A stretch of 64,000 nt of DNA from positions 1-64,000 of the forward strand of contig JAOSKV010000045.1 in the NCBI GenBank assembly GCA_027493405.1, written 5' to 3'. The first letter of the stretch is position 1. Every line of letters begins with the position of its first letter. Below the pieces are notes generated by a model that ran no database searches, was not told the origin of the DNA, and saw nothing but the letters and a program-made list of their open reading frames with translations. This document shows, one piece after another, positions 1 through 6,489 of the stretch. The position numbers were made by a program, and so were the translations under genes. The stretch comes from FEB-22 sp003105195. GTDB lineage: Bacteria > Pseudomonadota > Alphaproteobacteria > Rhizobiales > Xanthobacteraceae.

Positions 1-143
1 ACGTTGAATGGCGCGCCACGGCCGATGAAGATGGGCACTGTTGCGTCGCCGTGGCGCCATGATGCCGCGCGCGAGCCACACCATCCTATCCGACAACTTG
101 CTCATCCCTGCGCGCACCCCCCGACGGCAGAGTGCAAGTGCCG

Positions 144-419
144 CTATTCGCTCTCGATGTCTTCGAGCCTGGTCCCACCTCCCGCGCGCAGGCTGTTTCG
201 TGCCTGTTCGATGCGACGCAGAAAGCGCGGGTCATGTTCGAGACGGTACTCGAACCAGTCCTCTTCCGACCCGAAGCCGATCAAGACGCCTGCGGGCTTG
301 CCATGGCGCGTGATAACGATCTCCTGCGTCTCGGCTTCTCGAAGAAAGCGAGACAGATCATCCTTGACCTCGGACAAAGGAACTTTCTTCACTCCGGATC
401 TCCGAATTGTGCGAGCCAT
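144..419 (-). CDS. Phd/YefM-family antitoxin
   Basis: The 91-aa product has the layout of a type II antitoxin of the Phd/YefM family. A short basic N-terminus leads into VPLSEVKDDLSRFLREAE, followed by the family hallmark of a beta strand and turn, IVITRHGKPAGVLI. The acidic C-terminal tail (LEDIESE) fits toxin binding. By family knowledge it neutralises the toxin and represses the operon. It lies downstream of, and overlaps by 31 bp, the RelE-like gene on the same strand, so the order is toxin first, as in higBA. No frameshift is seen, unlike the neighbouring toxin-antitoxin pairs. Confidence 0.85.
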   Translation of the reverse strand: MARTIRRSGVKKVPLSEVKDDLSRFLREAETQEIVITRHGKPAGVLIGFGSEEDWFEYRLEHDPRFLRRIEQARNSLRAGGGTRLEDIESE

Positions 420-682
420 GACTCGGCCTCCGATTTGGGCACTATCGCCAGAACCTCGACAGTCGTGCCGGACACATCGTAGAAGACCCGAACTTCGCCT
501 ACCCGCAGTCGATACTGTGGACGGAGCAATCCTCGCAATCGCTTGACGCGGCTGCGGCTCGCTTTCCCGGGCTCGTGCCTCAGATGCGTTTCGAGCGCTG
601 TGCGGACAATCGCGCGAGCATTTGCCGTCAGCCTCCGGAGGTCTTCGACAGCTTCGGGAGCGAGGACGATCTCGAAAGGCAT
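389..682 (-). CDS. RelE/ParE-superfamily toxin
   Basis: This 97-aa protein matches the RelE/ParE toxin fold. MPFEIVLAPEAVEDLRRL forms the first strand and helix, an internal arginine- and lysine-rich stretch (KASRSRVKRLRGLLRPQYRLRVGEVRVFYDV) matches the RelE core, and EVLAIVPKSEAESWL forms the last strand and helix. RelE members cleave mRNA on the ribosome and ParE members poison gyrase; sequence alone does not say which applies. It is the first gene of a two-gene unit and overlaps the Phd-type antitoxin by 31 bp. The pair looks intact and is probably functional. Confidence 0.85.
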   Translation of the reverse strand: MPFEIVLAPEAVEDLRRLTANARAIVRTALETHLRHEPGKASRSRVKRLRGLLRPQYRLRVGEVRVFYDVSGTTVEVLAIVPKSEAESWLAQFGDPE

Positions 683-811
683 TCTAGCCAGAATATAGCC
701 AAATCTTCACGGAGCGTCAAACGAGGCGAATTGTCTGCCTCCGGGCCCCGGCCCGTTGCATGACACGCCTCGCTGGAGGCAAATGCTGCAAGCAAGGGAC
801 GCCGTCTCAAG

Positions 812-1027
812 CTAACCCTGGTGCGAAGAAATGGGGCAGGTCAGTACGTGATTGGGCATCAGGCACCAGGCCCACACTCCGACTTGTGCCGCGTGGCAAT
901 GCGTTGCGAGCAGGTCGCGGTGGAGCGCACAAACGTCATCGGAGAAGAGGGTACGCGCGCGGCCCTTGCCGCGCCGGGTGGCATGATGCGGCAGGCCGGG
1001 AACGACGACGCGGGCGGGGCGGGCCAT
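812..1027 (-). pseudogene. REP-associated tyrosine transposase (RAYT), N-terminal fragment
   Basis: The 71-residue open stretch starts MARPARVVVPGLPHH, the usual N-terminus of REP-associated Y1 transposases (IS200-like). It ends just after WAWCLMPNHV. In intact members this position continues as the HUH metal-binding motif (MPNHVHL), so the second histidine and the whole C-terminal half with the catalytic tyrosine are missing. The reading frame terminates 10 residues later. It is a relic of the enzyme thought to mobilise REP sequences. REP-like repeats are present elsewhere in the window at 25210-25456 and near 51095. Confidence 0.8.
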
Positions 1028-1224
1028 GTCGGATGATTGGCATGCGCTGACGGTGGCGATTGAATGCACTGTCACCGTAATCCCGCCATAGCGGATGCGA
1101 TCGCGCGCCGGCAACGAACGTGTCCGTGGAGAGCGGCCGACCTTTTGGGCATGCGGGCCGCCGGATCGCGCGAGCGTTCGCCGGGAGCGCGCGACAGAAG
1201 GGATTGAACCGCTTCGAAGGTCAT

Positions 1225-1353
1225 CTACTTCGATTTCAGCCGCTCTTTCCGGTCGACCGCGATCCACGAGTCGAACAGCTCCTGCCACTCGAACAGGAGC
1301 GAGGAGAGCCTGCGAACGGCGATCTCCCGTCCTTGTGCCCGTTTTGGGCGCAT
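1225..1353 (-). CDS. small hypothetical ORF (42 aa), possible fragment
   Basis: A 42-codon frame on the minus strand reads from an ATG at 1353 to a TAG. Its C-terminal half, FEWQELFDSWIAVDRKER, is well-behaved amphipathic protein sequence rather than the arginine-rich low-complexity typical of shadow frames here. No ribosome binding site is visible and I do not recognise the family. It starts divergently, 15 bp from the higB relic. It could be a genuine small gene or the tail of a deleted one; the rest of 1028-1367 holds no other gene I can support. Confidence 0.3.
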   Translation of the reverse strand: MRPKRAQGREIAVRRLSSLLFEWQELFDSWIAVDRKERLKSK

Positions 1354-1367
1354 GCTATTGTTGGTGT

Positions 1368-1690
1368 ATGCGGATCATTGCTCGGCGCACGTTGCGGGAA
1401 TTCGTCGACGCACGAAGAGGATACAAGGACCATGCCGCGCTGAAAGGCGCCCTGGATGCGTGGTTCGATGAAGTCAAGAAGGCGCGATGGTCGAGCGCAG
1501 CCGAAGTCAAGCGCAGCTATGCGACCGCCAGCATCGTCTCGACGGACCGGATCGTGTTCAACATCAAGGGAACGACTACCGGCTGGTCGTCGCCGTCGAT
1601 TTCGAGAAGAGCATCGTGTGGATCAAGTGGATCGGCACGCACCGGGATTACGACAGGATCGATGTAAGAGAGGTTCAGCATGGCGACTGA
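1368..1690 (+). pseudogene. higB: HigB-type toxin, frameshifted
   Basis: From the ATG at 1368 the product reads MRIIARRTLREFVDARRG and continues to RIVFNIKG. The match to the HigB toxin family (mRNA interferase, RelE fold) then resumes one frame over as NDYRLVVAVDFEKSIVWIKW to the stop at 1690. A single missing base near 1570 explains the break. Family members are about 100 aa, as here if the frame is repaired. The 3' end overlaps the start of higA by 11 bp, the normal higBA arrangement. It is either a decayed toxin or a sequencing error; the partner gene has the same kind of lesion. Confidence 0.8.
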
Positions 1691-2056
1691 AGTGAAGCCG
1701 ATCCGGACAAAGCGCGATCATGGGGCCGCGCTCAAGGAGATCGAGCGCCTCTGGGGCGCAAAGACGGGTACGCCGGAGGGCGACCGGCTGGACGTGCTTG
1801 CGACCCTGATCGATGCGTACGAGGCCGAGCATCATCCCATGGACCCCCCGATCCGATCGAGGCGATCAAGTTCCGCATGGAGCAGCAGGGGCTCACGCGA
1901 AAGGATCTGGAGGAGATCATCGGCACGCGCACCCGGATCGCCGAGGTCCTGAATCGAAAGCGCGGCCTCTCGATCGCGATGATCCGCCGCCTGCACGAAC
2001 GCCTCGGCATCTCGGCAGAAGTGTTGATCCGGCCGAGCCGAAAGAGGGCCGCGTGA
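1680..2056 (+). pseudogene. higA: HigA-type antitoxin, frameshifted
   Basis: MATEVKPIRTKRDHGAALKE through EAEHHPMDPP is in one frame. After a one-base loss in the C-rich run near 1850 the protein continues in the next frame as IEAIKFRMEQQGLTRKDLEE, followed by IGTRTRIAEVLNRKRGLS and a stop at 2056. The second half is an XRE-type helix-turn-helix. The whole is the HigA antitoxin with an N-terminal toxin-binding extension, about 125 aa when repaired. It overlaps higB. The homopolymer context of the lesion favours an indel artefact, but real decay fits the surroundings. Confidence 0.8.
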
Positions 2057-2247
2057 GGACAACCAATCCGGCTCGGACGTCTCAGTGACAGCGCGCAGGA
2101 ATGGCGGTGTTCGGTGGCGATATCGCATTCTGGGTGGCGCGCCGGAGAGGATGGAACTGGGCACTTGTGCCATTGTAGCGCCGGTGGATTCTTGAATTCG
2201 TTCTGTCTTGAGCCGCCGCTCGCTCGATTCATTCGGGAAGCGGTTCG

Positions 2248-2448
2248 GTGACGAAGACCAGTTGCGCGCCCGAGGACCACGCCTCCGCACCTACGGCGAG
2301 TGCAATTGCTTCCTCGCGGTTGCGCCCGCTCGCGATACCTGGCCGGAAGAATCCGAAGACGGCGAGCGGATCGGCCGGATCATCAGCGCCCGCAAGGCGA
2401 CCGCACACGAAGGGAGAGCCTATGAAGAAGGGAACTTCCAAGCGGTTG
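2248..2448 (+). pseudogene. brnT: BrnT-type toxin remnant
   Basis: Only the C-terminal end is convincing. GERIGRIISARKATAHEGR followed by AYEEG matches the end of BrnT ribonuclease toxins (normally IRIISARKAT...ERRAYEE). The N-terminal catalytic half cannot be recognised in any frame, so this is a truncated or scrambled copy. It precedes and overlaps the brnA start at 2422, the normal order of this type II toxin-antitoxin pair. Confidence 0.5.
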
Positions 2449-2727
2449 ACGCCCGAGCAGCGAGCGGAGCTGAAGTCGCTCGCGGCACTCCCCGATGATG
2501 CCATCGACACATCGGACGCGCCGGAGCTCCTTGACTGGTCGGGGCCAAGCGCGGCCTTTTCTATCGACCCGTCAAGCAGCAGCTCACTCTCCGGCTCGAT
2601 GCCGATGTCGTCGCCTGGTTCAAGAGCCACACGACATCCAATGAGGGGCTATCAGACGCGGATCAATCGCGCCCTGCGCGAATATGTTCAAGGGCAGGCA
2701 AGCCGAACGCGGCGATCCAGAGCCTAG
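2422..2727 (+). pseudogene. brnA: BrnA-type antitoxin with two compensating frameshifts
   Basis: The ATG at 2422 follows a good ribosome site (AGGGAGAG). The start, MKKGTSKRLTPEQRAELKS through ALPDDAIDTSDAPELLDW, is BrnA-like. The conserved centre (KRGLFYRPVKQQLTLRLDAD then VVAWFKSH) lies one frame over, between about 2540 and 2650. The frame then returns for GYQTRINRALREYVQGQ. Two opposite indels therefore give an open but scrambled frame. BrnA is the ribbon-helix-helix antitoxin and autorepressor for BrnT, whose gene just upstream is reduced to its C-terminus. Confidence 0.75.
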
Positions 2728-2952
2728 TCGGCATCGCGAAACCGCACTCTTGCAGGCACGCGCGAAGATTTCGGCGGTGTTCCCGTGCTCGATGGCAGCG
2801 AAATCGCGCGCATCGTGCAAAATCGTGCAAGTGGCGCGCCAGCGTGGATGAAGGTGCCGTCGCGGGATTGGTTGGAATTGAGGGTGGCGTAGTCTCCGAG
2901 GAGTTCAACCTCGAATCATCCGGCGTTGGAGCGCCGGACCGGAGACCACGCC

Positions 2953-3341
2953 ATGACGAGCGATATCACGAAGTCTGCCGCAGCGCTGCCCGCCGACGAA
3001 GCTGCCGAAGGGCTTTTCGACAATTGGTTCGACCCGATCGGAGCGCATTGCGTGACCGGGTGCGCGGGTTCATCGAGGACCTGATCCAGGACGAGCTCGA
3101 GGGCGTGCTGGCGCGCCCGCGCTATGGCCGGCGGGCGCAGGCGGCCGATGGCGTCACCGGCACTGTCGGGCACCGGCACGGAAGCCGAAGTCGCACGTTG
3201 ACGGGCACATTCGGCAAGAGCGAGATCACGGTGCCGCGCGCCCGGCTGCACAGGGCCGACGGCAAGACGGCCGAGTGGAAGAGCACGGCGCTGCGGGCCT
3301 ATCAGCGACGCACCCTGGCGGCCGACGCGCTCGCCGCATCG
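2953..3341 (+). pseudogene. IS256-family transposase, N-terminal fragment
   Basis: From the ATG at 2953, MTSDITKSAAALPADEAAEG then LFDNWFDPI is one frame. A shift near 3035 leads to LRDRVRGFIEDLIQDELEGV, RPRYGRRAQ, GHRHGSRSRTLTGTFGKSEI and ALRAYQRRTLAADALAAS. This is the N-terminal third of an IS256 (mutator-type) transposase. The similarity ends abruptly near 3341, before the DDE catalytic residues. The sequence beyond belongs, on the other strand, to the trypsin-like protease. The element therefore inserted or recombined at the protease 3' end and was then largely deleted. Bases 2728-2952 show no gene. Confidence 0.8.
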
Positions 3342-4114
3342 CGACTGCCTTCAGACTCGGGCTTGCCGCTACTCGGGAAGCCCTCGAAGATCAATCCGAC
3401 CGGAAGGAGCTCGTCGTCCTCAATGGTTCGCTGCTCCGCTCCCTCGACCGCATATACCGGCCCGCCGCTCATGCCACTGAAATAGTACCCGTGTGGCTTG
3501 TCGAGCGTGCTGGATAGCGTGATGCAGCGCGCGGTGCTGCCAAGTTGCGAGGCGACTTCCGCGACGACAGTCAGAAGGCGATTCGAAACTTTGTCGGCGC
3601 CGTCATGCACGACTGCTGTCTTGTGCTCGTCGGGATAGCCTGCGGCCACGCACCACTTCACTGATTTCCAGTCCGGCTCGCGCCAGGCATCGAGGTCGAT
3701 GGCGGCCTTGTTCTTCTTTTCAAGGAGAAGAGGCCAGTAGCTGCCGTCAAGCGGCGCGATCGCCACGTCGATTTCCTCGCGCTTGCTTTCCGCCTGCGGC
3801 GTCCTGATTCCGAGCGCGAGTCCCTTAGCGGTGAAATTCGAGAGGTTCAGCACTACGCGGTCAATATGGATGGCAACAGTCGGATTGCGCGCATCCGGAA
3901 CCACGGCCGGATCGCTGACCGCCTCCATGATGTGACGGCAGGTGACGGCGTAATGCCGTCCACGCCGTTTCACGAACGTGAAGGTCGCGCTGCGGGTCGT
4001 CTCGTCATGTCCTGTGCCGAGGAAATGATCCTGCAGCCATGCCGGGTCCGTTTGGCGGCGCGGAAGGCTGTTCGGCTCGGGCTCCCTCGATGGGTCGGGC
4101 TGGTCGTCACTCAT
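3302..4114 (-). CDS. trypsin-like serine protease domain protein, C-terminus replaced
   Basis: The 270-aa product carries a chymotrypsin-fold triad: His61 in AVTCRHI, Asp116 in EEIDVAIA and Ser216 in SGMSGGPV (the GxSGGP motif). There is no signal peptide, so it should act in the cytoplasm, as do protease modules in bacterial conflict systems. It starts 4 bp after the stop of the XRE/GTPase gene and must be co-transcribed. Natural sequence runs to about FEGFPSSGKPESEGSRD. The last roughly 10 residues (ASASAARVRR) are antisense IS256 sequence, so the native C-terminus is lost. Because the triad and oxyanion region are complete, the enzyme may still be active. Its substrate is unknown. Confidence 0.8.
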   Translation of the reverse strand: MSDDQPDPSREPEPNSLPRRQTDPAWLQDHFLGTGHDETTRSATFTFVKRRGRHYAVTCRHIMEAVSDPAVVPDARNPTVAIHIDRVVLNLSNFTAKGLALGIRTPQAESKREEIDVAIAPLDGSYWPLLLEKKNKAAIDLDAWREPDWKSVKWCVAAGYPDEHKTAVVHDGADKVSNRLLTVVAEVASQLGSTARCITLSSTLDKPHGYYFSGMSGGPVYAVEGAEQRTIEDDELLPVGLIFEGFPSSGKPESEGSRDAASASAARVRR

Positions 4115-4118
4115 GCCA

Positions 4119-6239
4119 TCAGTCCTGCGCGAGCAAGCCGCGGATGGAGTCGATCGACTCGCTCCATTTCTGTTTCACGAGAGTGAGCACGCGCGCTTCA
4201 GCTTCGCCGTTATGCTTTGTCTCGAACCAGTCGCGGTTGTAGCTGTTGATGCGGTCGCGATAGCCAGAGCCCGAGACGCGACTGCAGTCGCGCCAGAAAT
4301 CCAGGTCCTCGCTAAGCTCGTCCGCATGCACGCTCTCACCGACAAGCTGGACAGTGCGGACAAGCGCGTCGAAGCCGTCATCCAAGGTGCGCACGGTCTG
4401 AGTTGCGAGGTCGTGCGCTTCCGAAAGCTCCTCGTCGTCCAGCACGTTCTGCGCGATCGTCCTGAAGGCGTTGAGCTTGGGCTCGATAAGCTGTGTCGCG
4501 ATGCGGCGTGCACCGTGGCTCAGCTCGTGCGCATAATCGAGATTGTGCCATTCGCCTTTGCGCACGACCGTCGCGTAGATGGTTTTCCAGTGGGCAGAGC
4601 CGGTCGCGGACAGAAGGCTCTCGTGGACACGGCGGGTCGCCGGCGCGGTAATATCGGCGTGCTTGTCGAGCCAGGTCGTCAACCGGCGCGCCGCCGTCCT
4701 GATGATCTCGCGCGTCTGCTCCTTCTCGTAGTTGGCAAGGAGGCTGTTCGCGCCATTGACGATCTCCCGCAGCGCGTTCCGGTGCGCGTCACGGACAACA
4801 CCGATGCGGGCCGCAATGAAGTTGCGCAGGATCTGGGGCGCGTCCTCCGCCGCGTTGAAGAACGCGATCGGAAGATTAGCGAGACCGAGCGGATGCAGCT
4901 TGAGCTGCACTTCCTCAGCCTTCAGCTCGCAGCCCTCCTCCGCCGACTGCGCGAGATAGCCGTGGTCCTTCATGGCAAGGGCTTCACCCGGCCGCGGCAA
5001 GGCGAGGATCGCGACATTGCTTTCAAGCGTGCGGACGCCGCCTTCCTTCGCGCGCGATAAAAGCTGCCGCACGGGGGTTGCGGGCGCTTCGTTAAAGACC
5101 GTGCAGAGGACGACGATGGTGTGCGCGTCGTCGAAATGCTGCTCAAGGTCGGCGCGCGAGGCGATATCGTCGATGCCCTGCGTGTCGATCAGCGTGACGG
5201 ACAAGGTACTGTCGCCGAGAACCGGCGTCGGCACGACGAGCTCGATTCTCTTAGGCAGCGTGAACTCGGGATGACGGCCGTTATTCACCTGCTCGAACAG
5301 TTCCTGCAGCCATTCGAGCGGCGGCTTCCCCGAGCCCTCGGAATGCCAAAGGTCACGTCGGTCGCGCTTGTGCAATTCCATCAGCGCGAGGATTTCGACC
5401 GACAGCGACTTCGCGTCCGGCATGGTGGCGGCCAGCTCGCGCGCCTTGTCGGTCGCGGGAATGACCGTGCCATCCTGCTTGCGCTCCGCGCGTCGCCGGC
5501 GCAGGCCGGTCATGCTGCGCAGGGCGCGTTCAACCTCGCGCGAGATGCCGGGCGAGCCCGCGCCCGCTTCCTCGTCGCTCGGCTCTGCGGGATTGAGGAG
5601 AAAGTTCGCGAAGTCCGCGACGTGGCGGCGGATTTCGTCTTCGGTGCAGGGCTCAATGATGAGGCCGTAGCCGGGACCCTGGCGAAGATGAACCTCGCAA
5701 ATCGTGATCCCTCCCGCGCCGGTTTCGAGCACGGCCTTCGGCATGCCCTTGGTGGTCGGCAACTCCAAGCCTTCCGCGCGGCAGATGGCCGTGGACTTGC
5801 CGACTGCGATCGTGCCGATGAAGGCGACGCGGTAGCGCTTGCCCGACACGCGCTGCGCGGCTGCCGACAGCTCTTCCTCATAGCGAACGAGCCGCCGCTC
5901 GAATGACTGCTTCACGTCGGGACGCTCGGCCAGCGCGTGAATCTTCTGCGCGGCCTGCTCGGCCTCCCACAGAAGATCGGCGTCGGAATCGCCAAGAGGA
6001 GGCTCGGGCAGAATTTGCCAATCGCGGGCCAGAACTTCCTTGACCCGGATCGCTTCCGGCGTCCCGATTCCTCGCAGGATGATTTCAAGCTCGTCATCGG
6101 CCAGCGCGCGCTCGCCGCTTTCCACGCGGGAAAGTACGGCGGCGCTCCATTCCAATTTCTTCGCGAGCTCGTTCTGCTTGAGCCCCGCCTGGTCCCTCAG
6201 GACGGCCAGATGCTTGCCAATCGCCAGTTCTCGGGTCAT
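4119..6239 (-). CDS. XRE-HTH / dynamin-like GTPase fusion (706 aa)
   Basis: Residues 6-60 form an XRE helix-turn-helix (LKQNELAKKLEWSAAVLSRV). A P-loop, GTIAVGKST, lies at residues 142-150 and a DxxG switch motif, DTQGIDD, at 352-358. VVLCTVFNEAP at about 376-386 follows, as in dynamin-like and large bacterial GTPases. No clear NKxD specificity motif is seen. A long helical C-terminus completes it. The start has a strong ribosome site (GGAGGA, 5 nt). It is followed within 4 bp by the protease gene. I infer a sensor or switch NTPase that represses its own operon through the HTH and controls the protease. It could instead be a plain transcription-coupled GTPase; function is not proven by sequence. 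Confidence 0.75.
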   Translation of the reverse strand: MTRELAIGKHLAVLRDQAGLKQNELAKKLEWSAAVLSRVESGERALADDELEIILRGIGTPEAIRVKEVLARDWQILPEPPLGDSDADLLWEAEQAAQKIHALAERPDVKQSFERRLVRYEEELSAAAQRVSGKRYRVAFIGTIAVGKSTAICRAEGLELPTTKGMPKAVLETGAGGITICEVHLRQGPGYGLIIEPCTEDEIRRHVADFANFLLNPAEPSDEEAGAGSPGISREVERALRSMTGLRRRRAERKQDGTVIPATDKARELAATMPDAKSLSVEILALMELHKRDRRDLWHSEGSGKPPLEWLQELFEQVNNGRHPEFTLPKRIELVVPTPVLGDSTLSVTLIDTQGIDDIASRADLEQHFDDAHTIVVLCTVFNEAPATPVRQLLSRAKEGGVRTLESNVAILALPRPGEALAMKDHGYLAQSAEEGCELKAEEVQLKLHPLGLANLPIAFFNAAEDAPQILRNFIAARIGVVRDAHRNALREIVNGANSLLANYEKEQTREIIRTAARRLTTWLDKHADITAPATRRVHESLLSATGSAHWKTIYATVVRKGEWHNLDYAHELSHGARRIATQLIEPKLNAFRTIAQNVLDDEELSEAHDLATQTVRTLDDGFDALVRTVQLVGESVHADELSEDLDFWRDCSRVSGSGYRDRINSYNRDWFETKHNGEAEARVLTLVKQKWSESIDSIRGLLAQD

Positions 6240-6265
6240 CGCTTCCTCCGGGGCTGTTAGAAAAA

Positions 6266-6325
6266 GGATGCCACAACATTTCTCTATTTGTCAAGAAACC
6301 TTGCTGAAACATTTCAAAATTGTTT
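6266..6325 (-). promoter_or_regulatory. promoter and candidate XRE operators for the GTPase-protease unit
   Basis: On the minus strand TTGACA lies at 6294-6289, with a weak -10 around 6271-6266 (GCATCC). Two 19-bp sites with AACATTTC cores and inverted ends occur here: ACAA...TTGT at 6273-6291, overlapping the -35 and spacer, and AAACA...TGTTT at 6307-6325, just upstream. Their number and position suit autorepression by the XRE domain encoded at the start of the gene. Assignment is by pattern only. Confidence 0.4.
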
Positions 6326-6451
6326 ATCATGCAGAGATGATTGGATAATTTTTGAGATCGCAATGACTGAGGCGCCGGATGCGCAGCCTAAGGCGAGCGC
6401 TGACCAAGCTGCCCTCGAATGTACGTCGTCATCAGGCCGAGCCGTCGGGGC

Positions 6452-6489
6452 TTGACCTGATGCATAATGTTGCATAGAGTTGCTATATG
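6452..6489 (+). promoter_or_regulatory. candidate promoter of the HTH-helicase gene, possibly leaderless
   Basis: TTGACC at 6452-6457 and TAGAGT at 6475-6480 are spaced 17 bp. The predicted start of transcription then falls at or next to the ATG at 6487, and no Shine-Dalgarno sequence precedes that ATG, so the message may be leaderless. A perfect inverted repeat, ATGCA-N6-TGCAT (6460-6475), fills the spacer. That is where MerR-type regulators bind, and the encoded protein starts with a MerR/excisionase-like HTH. Confidence 0.4.

Noticed and set aside
1..120. Possible start of a minus-strand gene (MSKLSDRMVWLARGIMAP) running off the left edge
   Set aside because: Only about 35 codons are visible, with no family match and an arginine-rich continuation; cannot be supported from this window.
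3346..3517. Continuation of the IS256 transposase past 3341
   Set aside because: Similarity stops sharply; the downstream translation in that frame is antisense of the protease.
4113..5060. 315-codon plus-strand frame opposite the GTPase gene
   Set aside because: Antisense shadow; the GTPase on the other strand has HTH, P-loop and DxxG motifs in frame.
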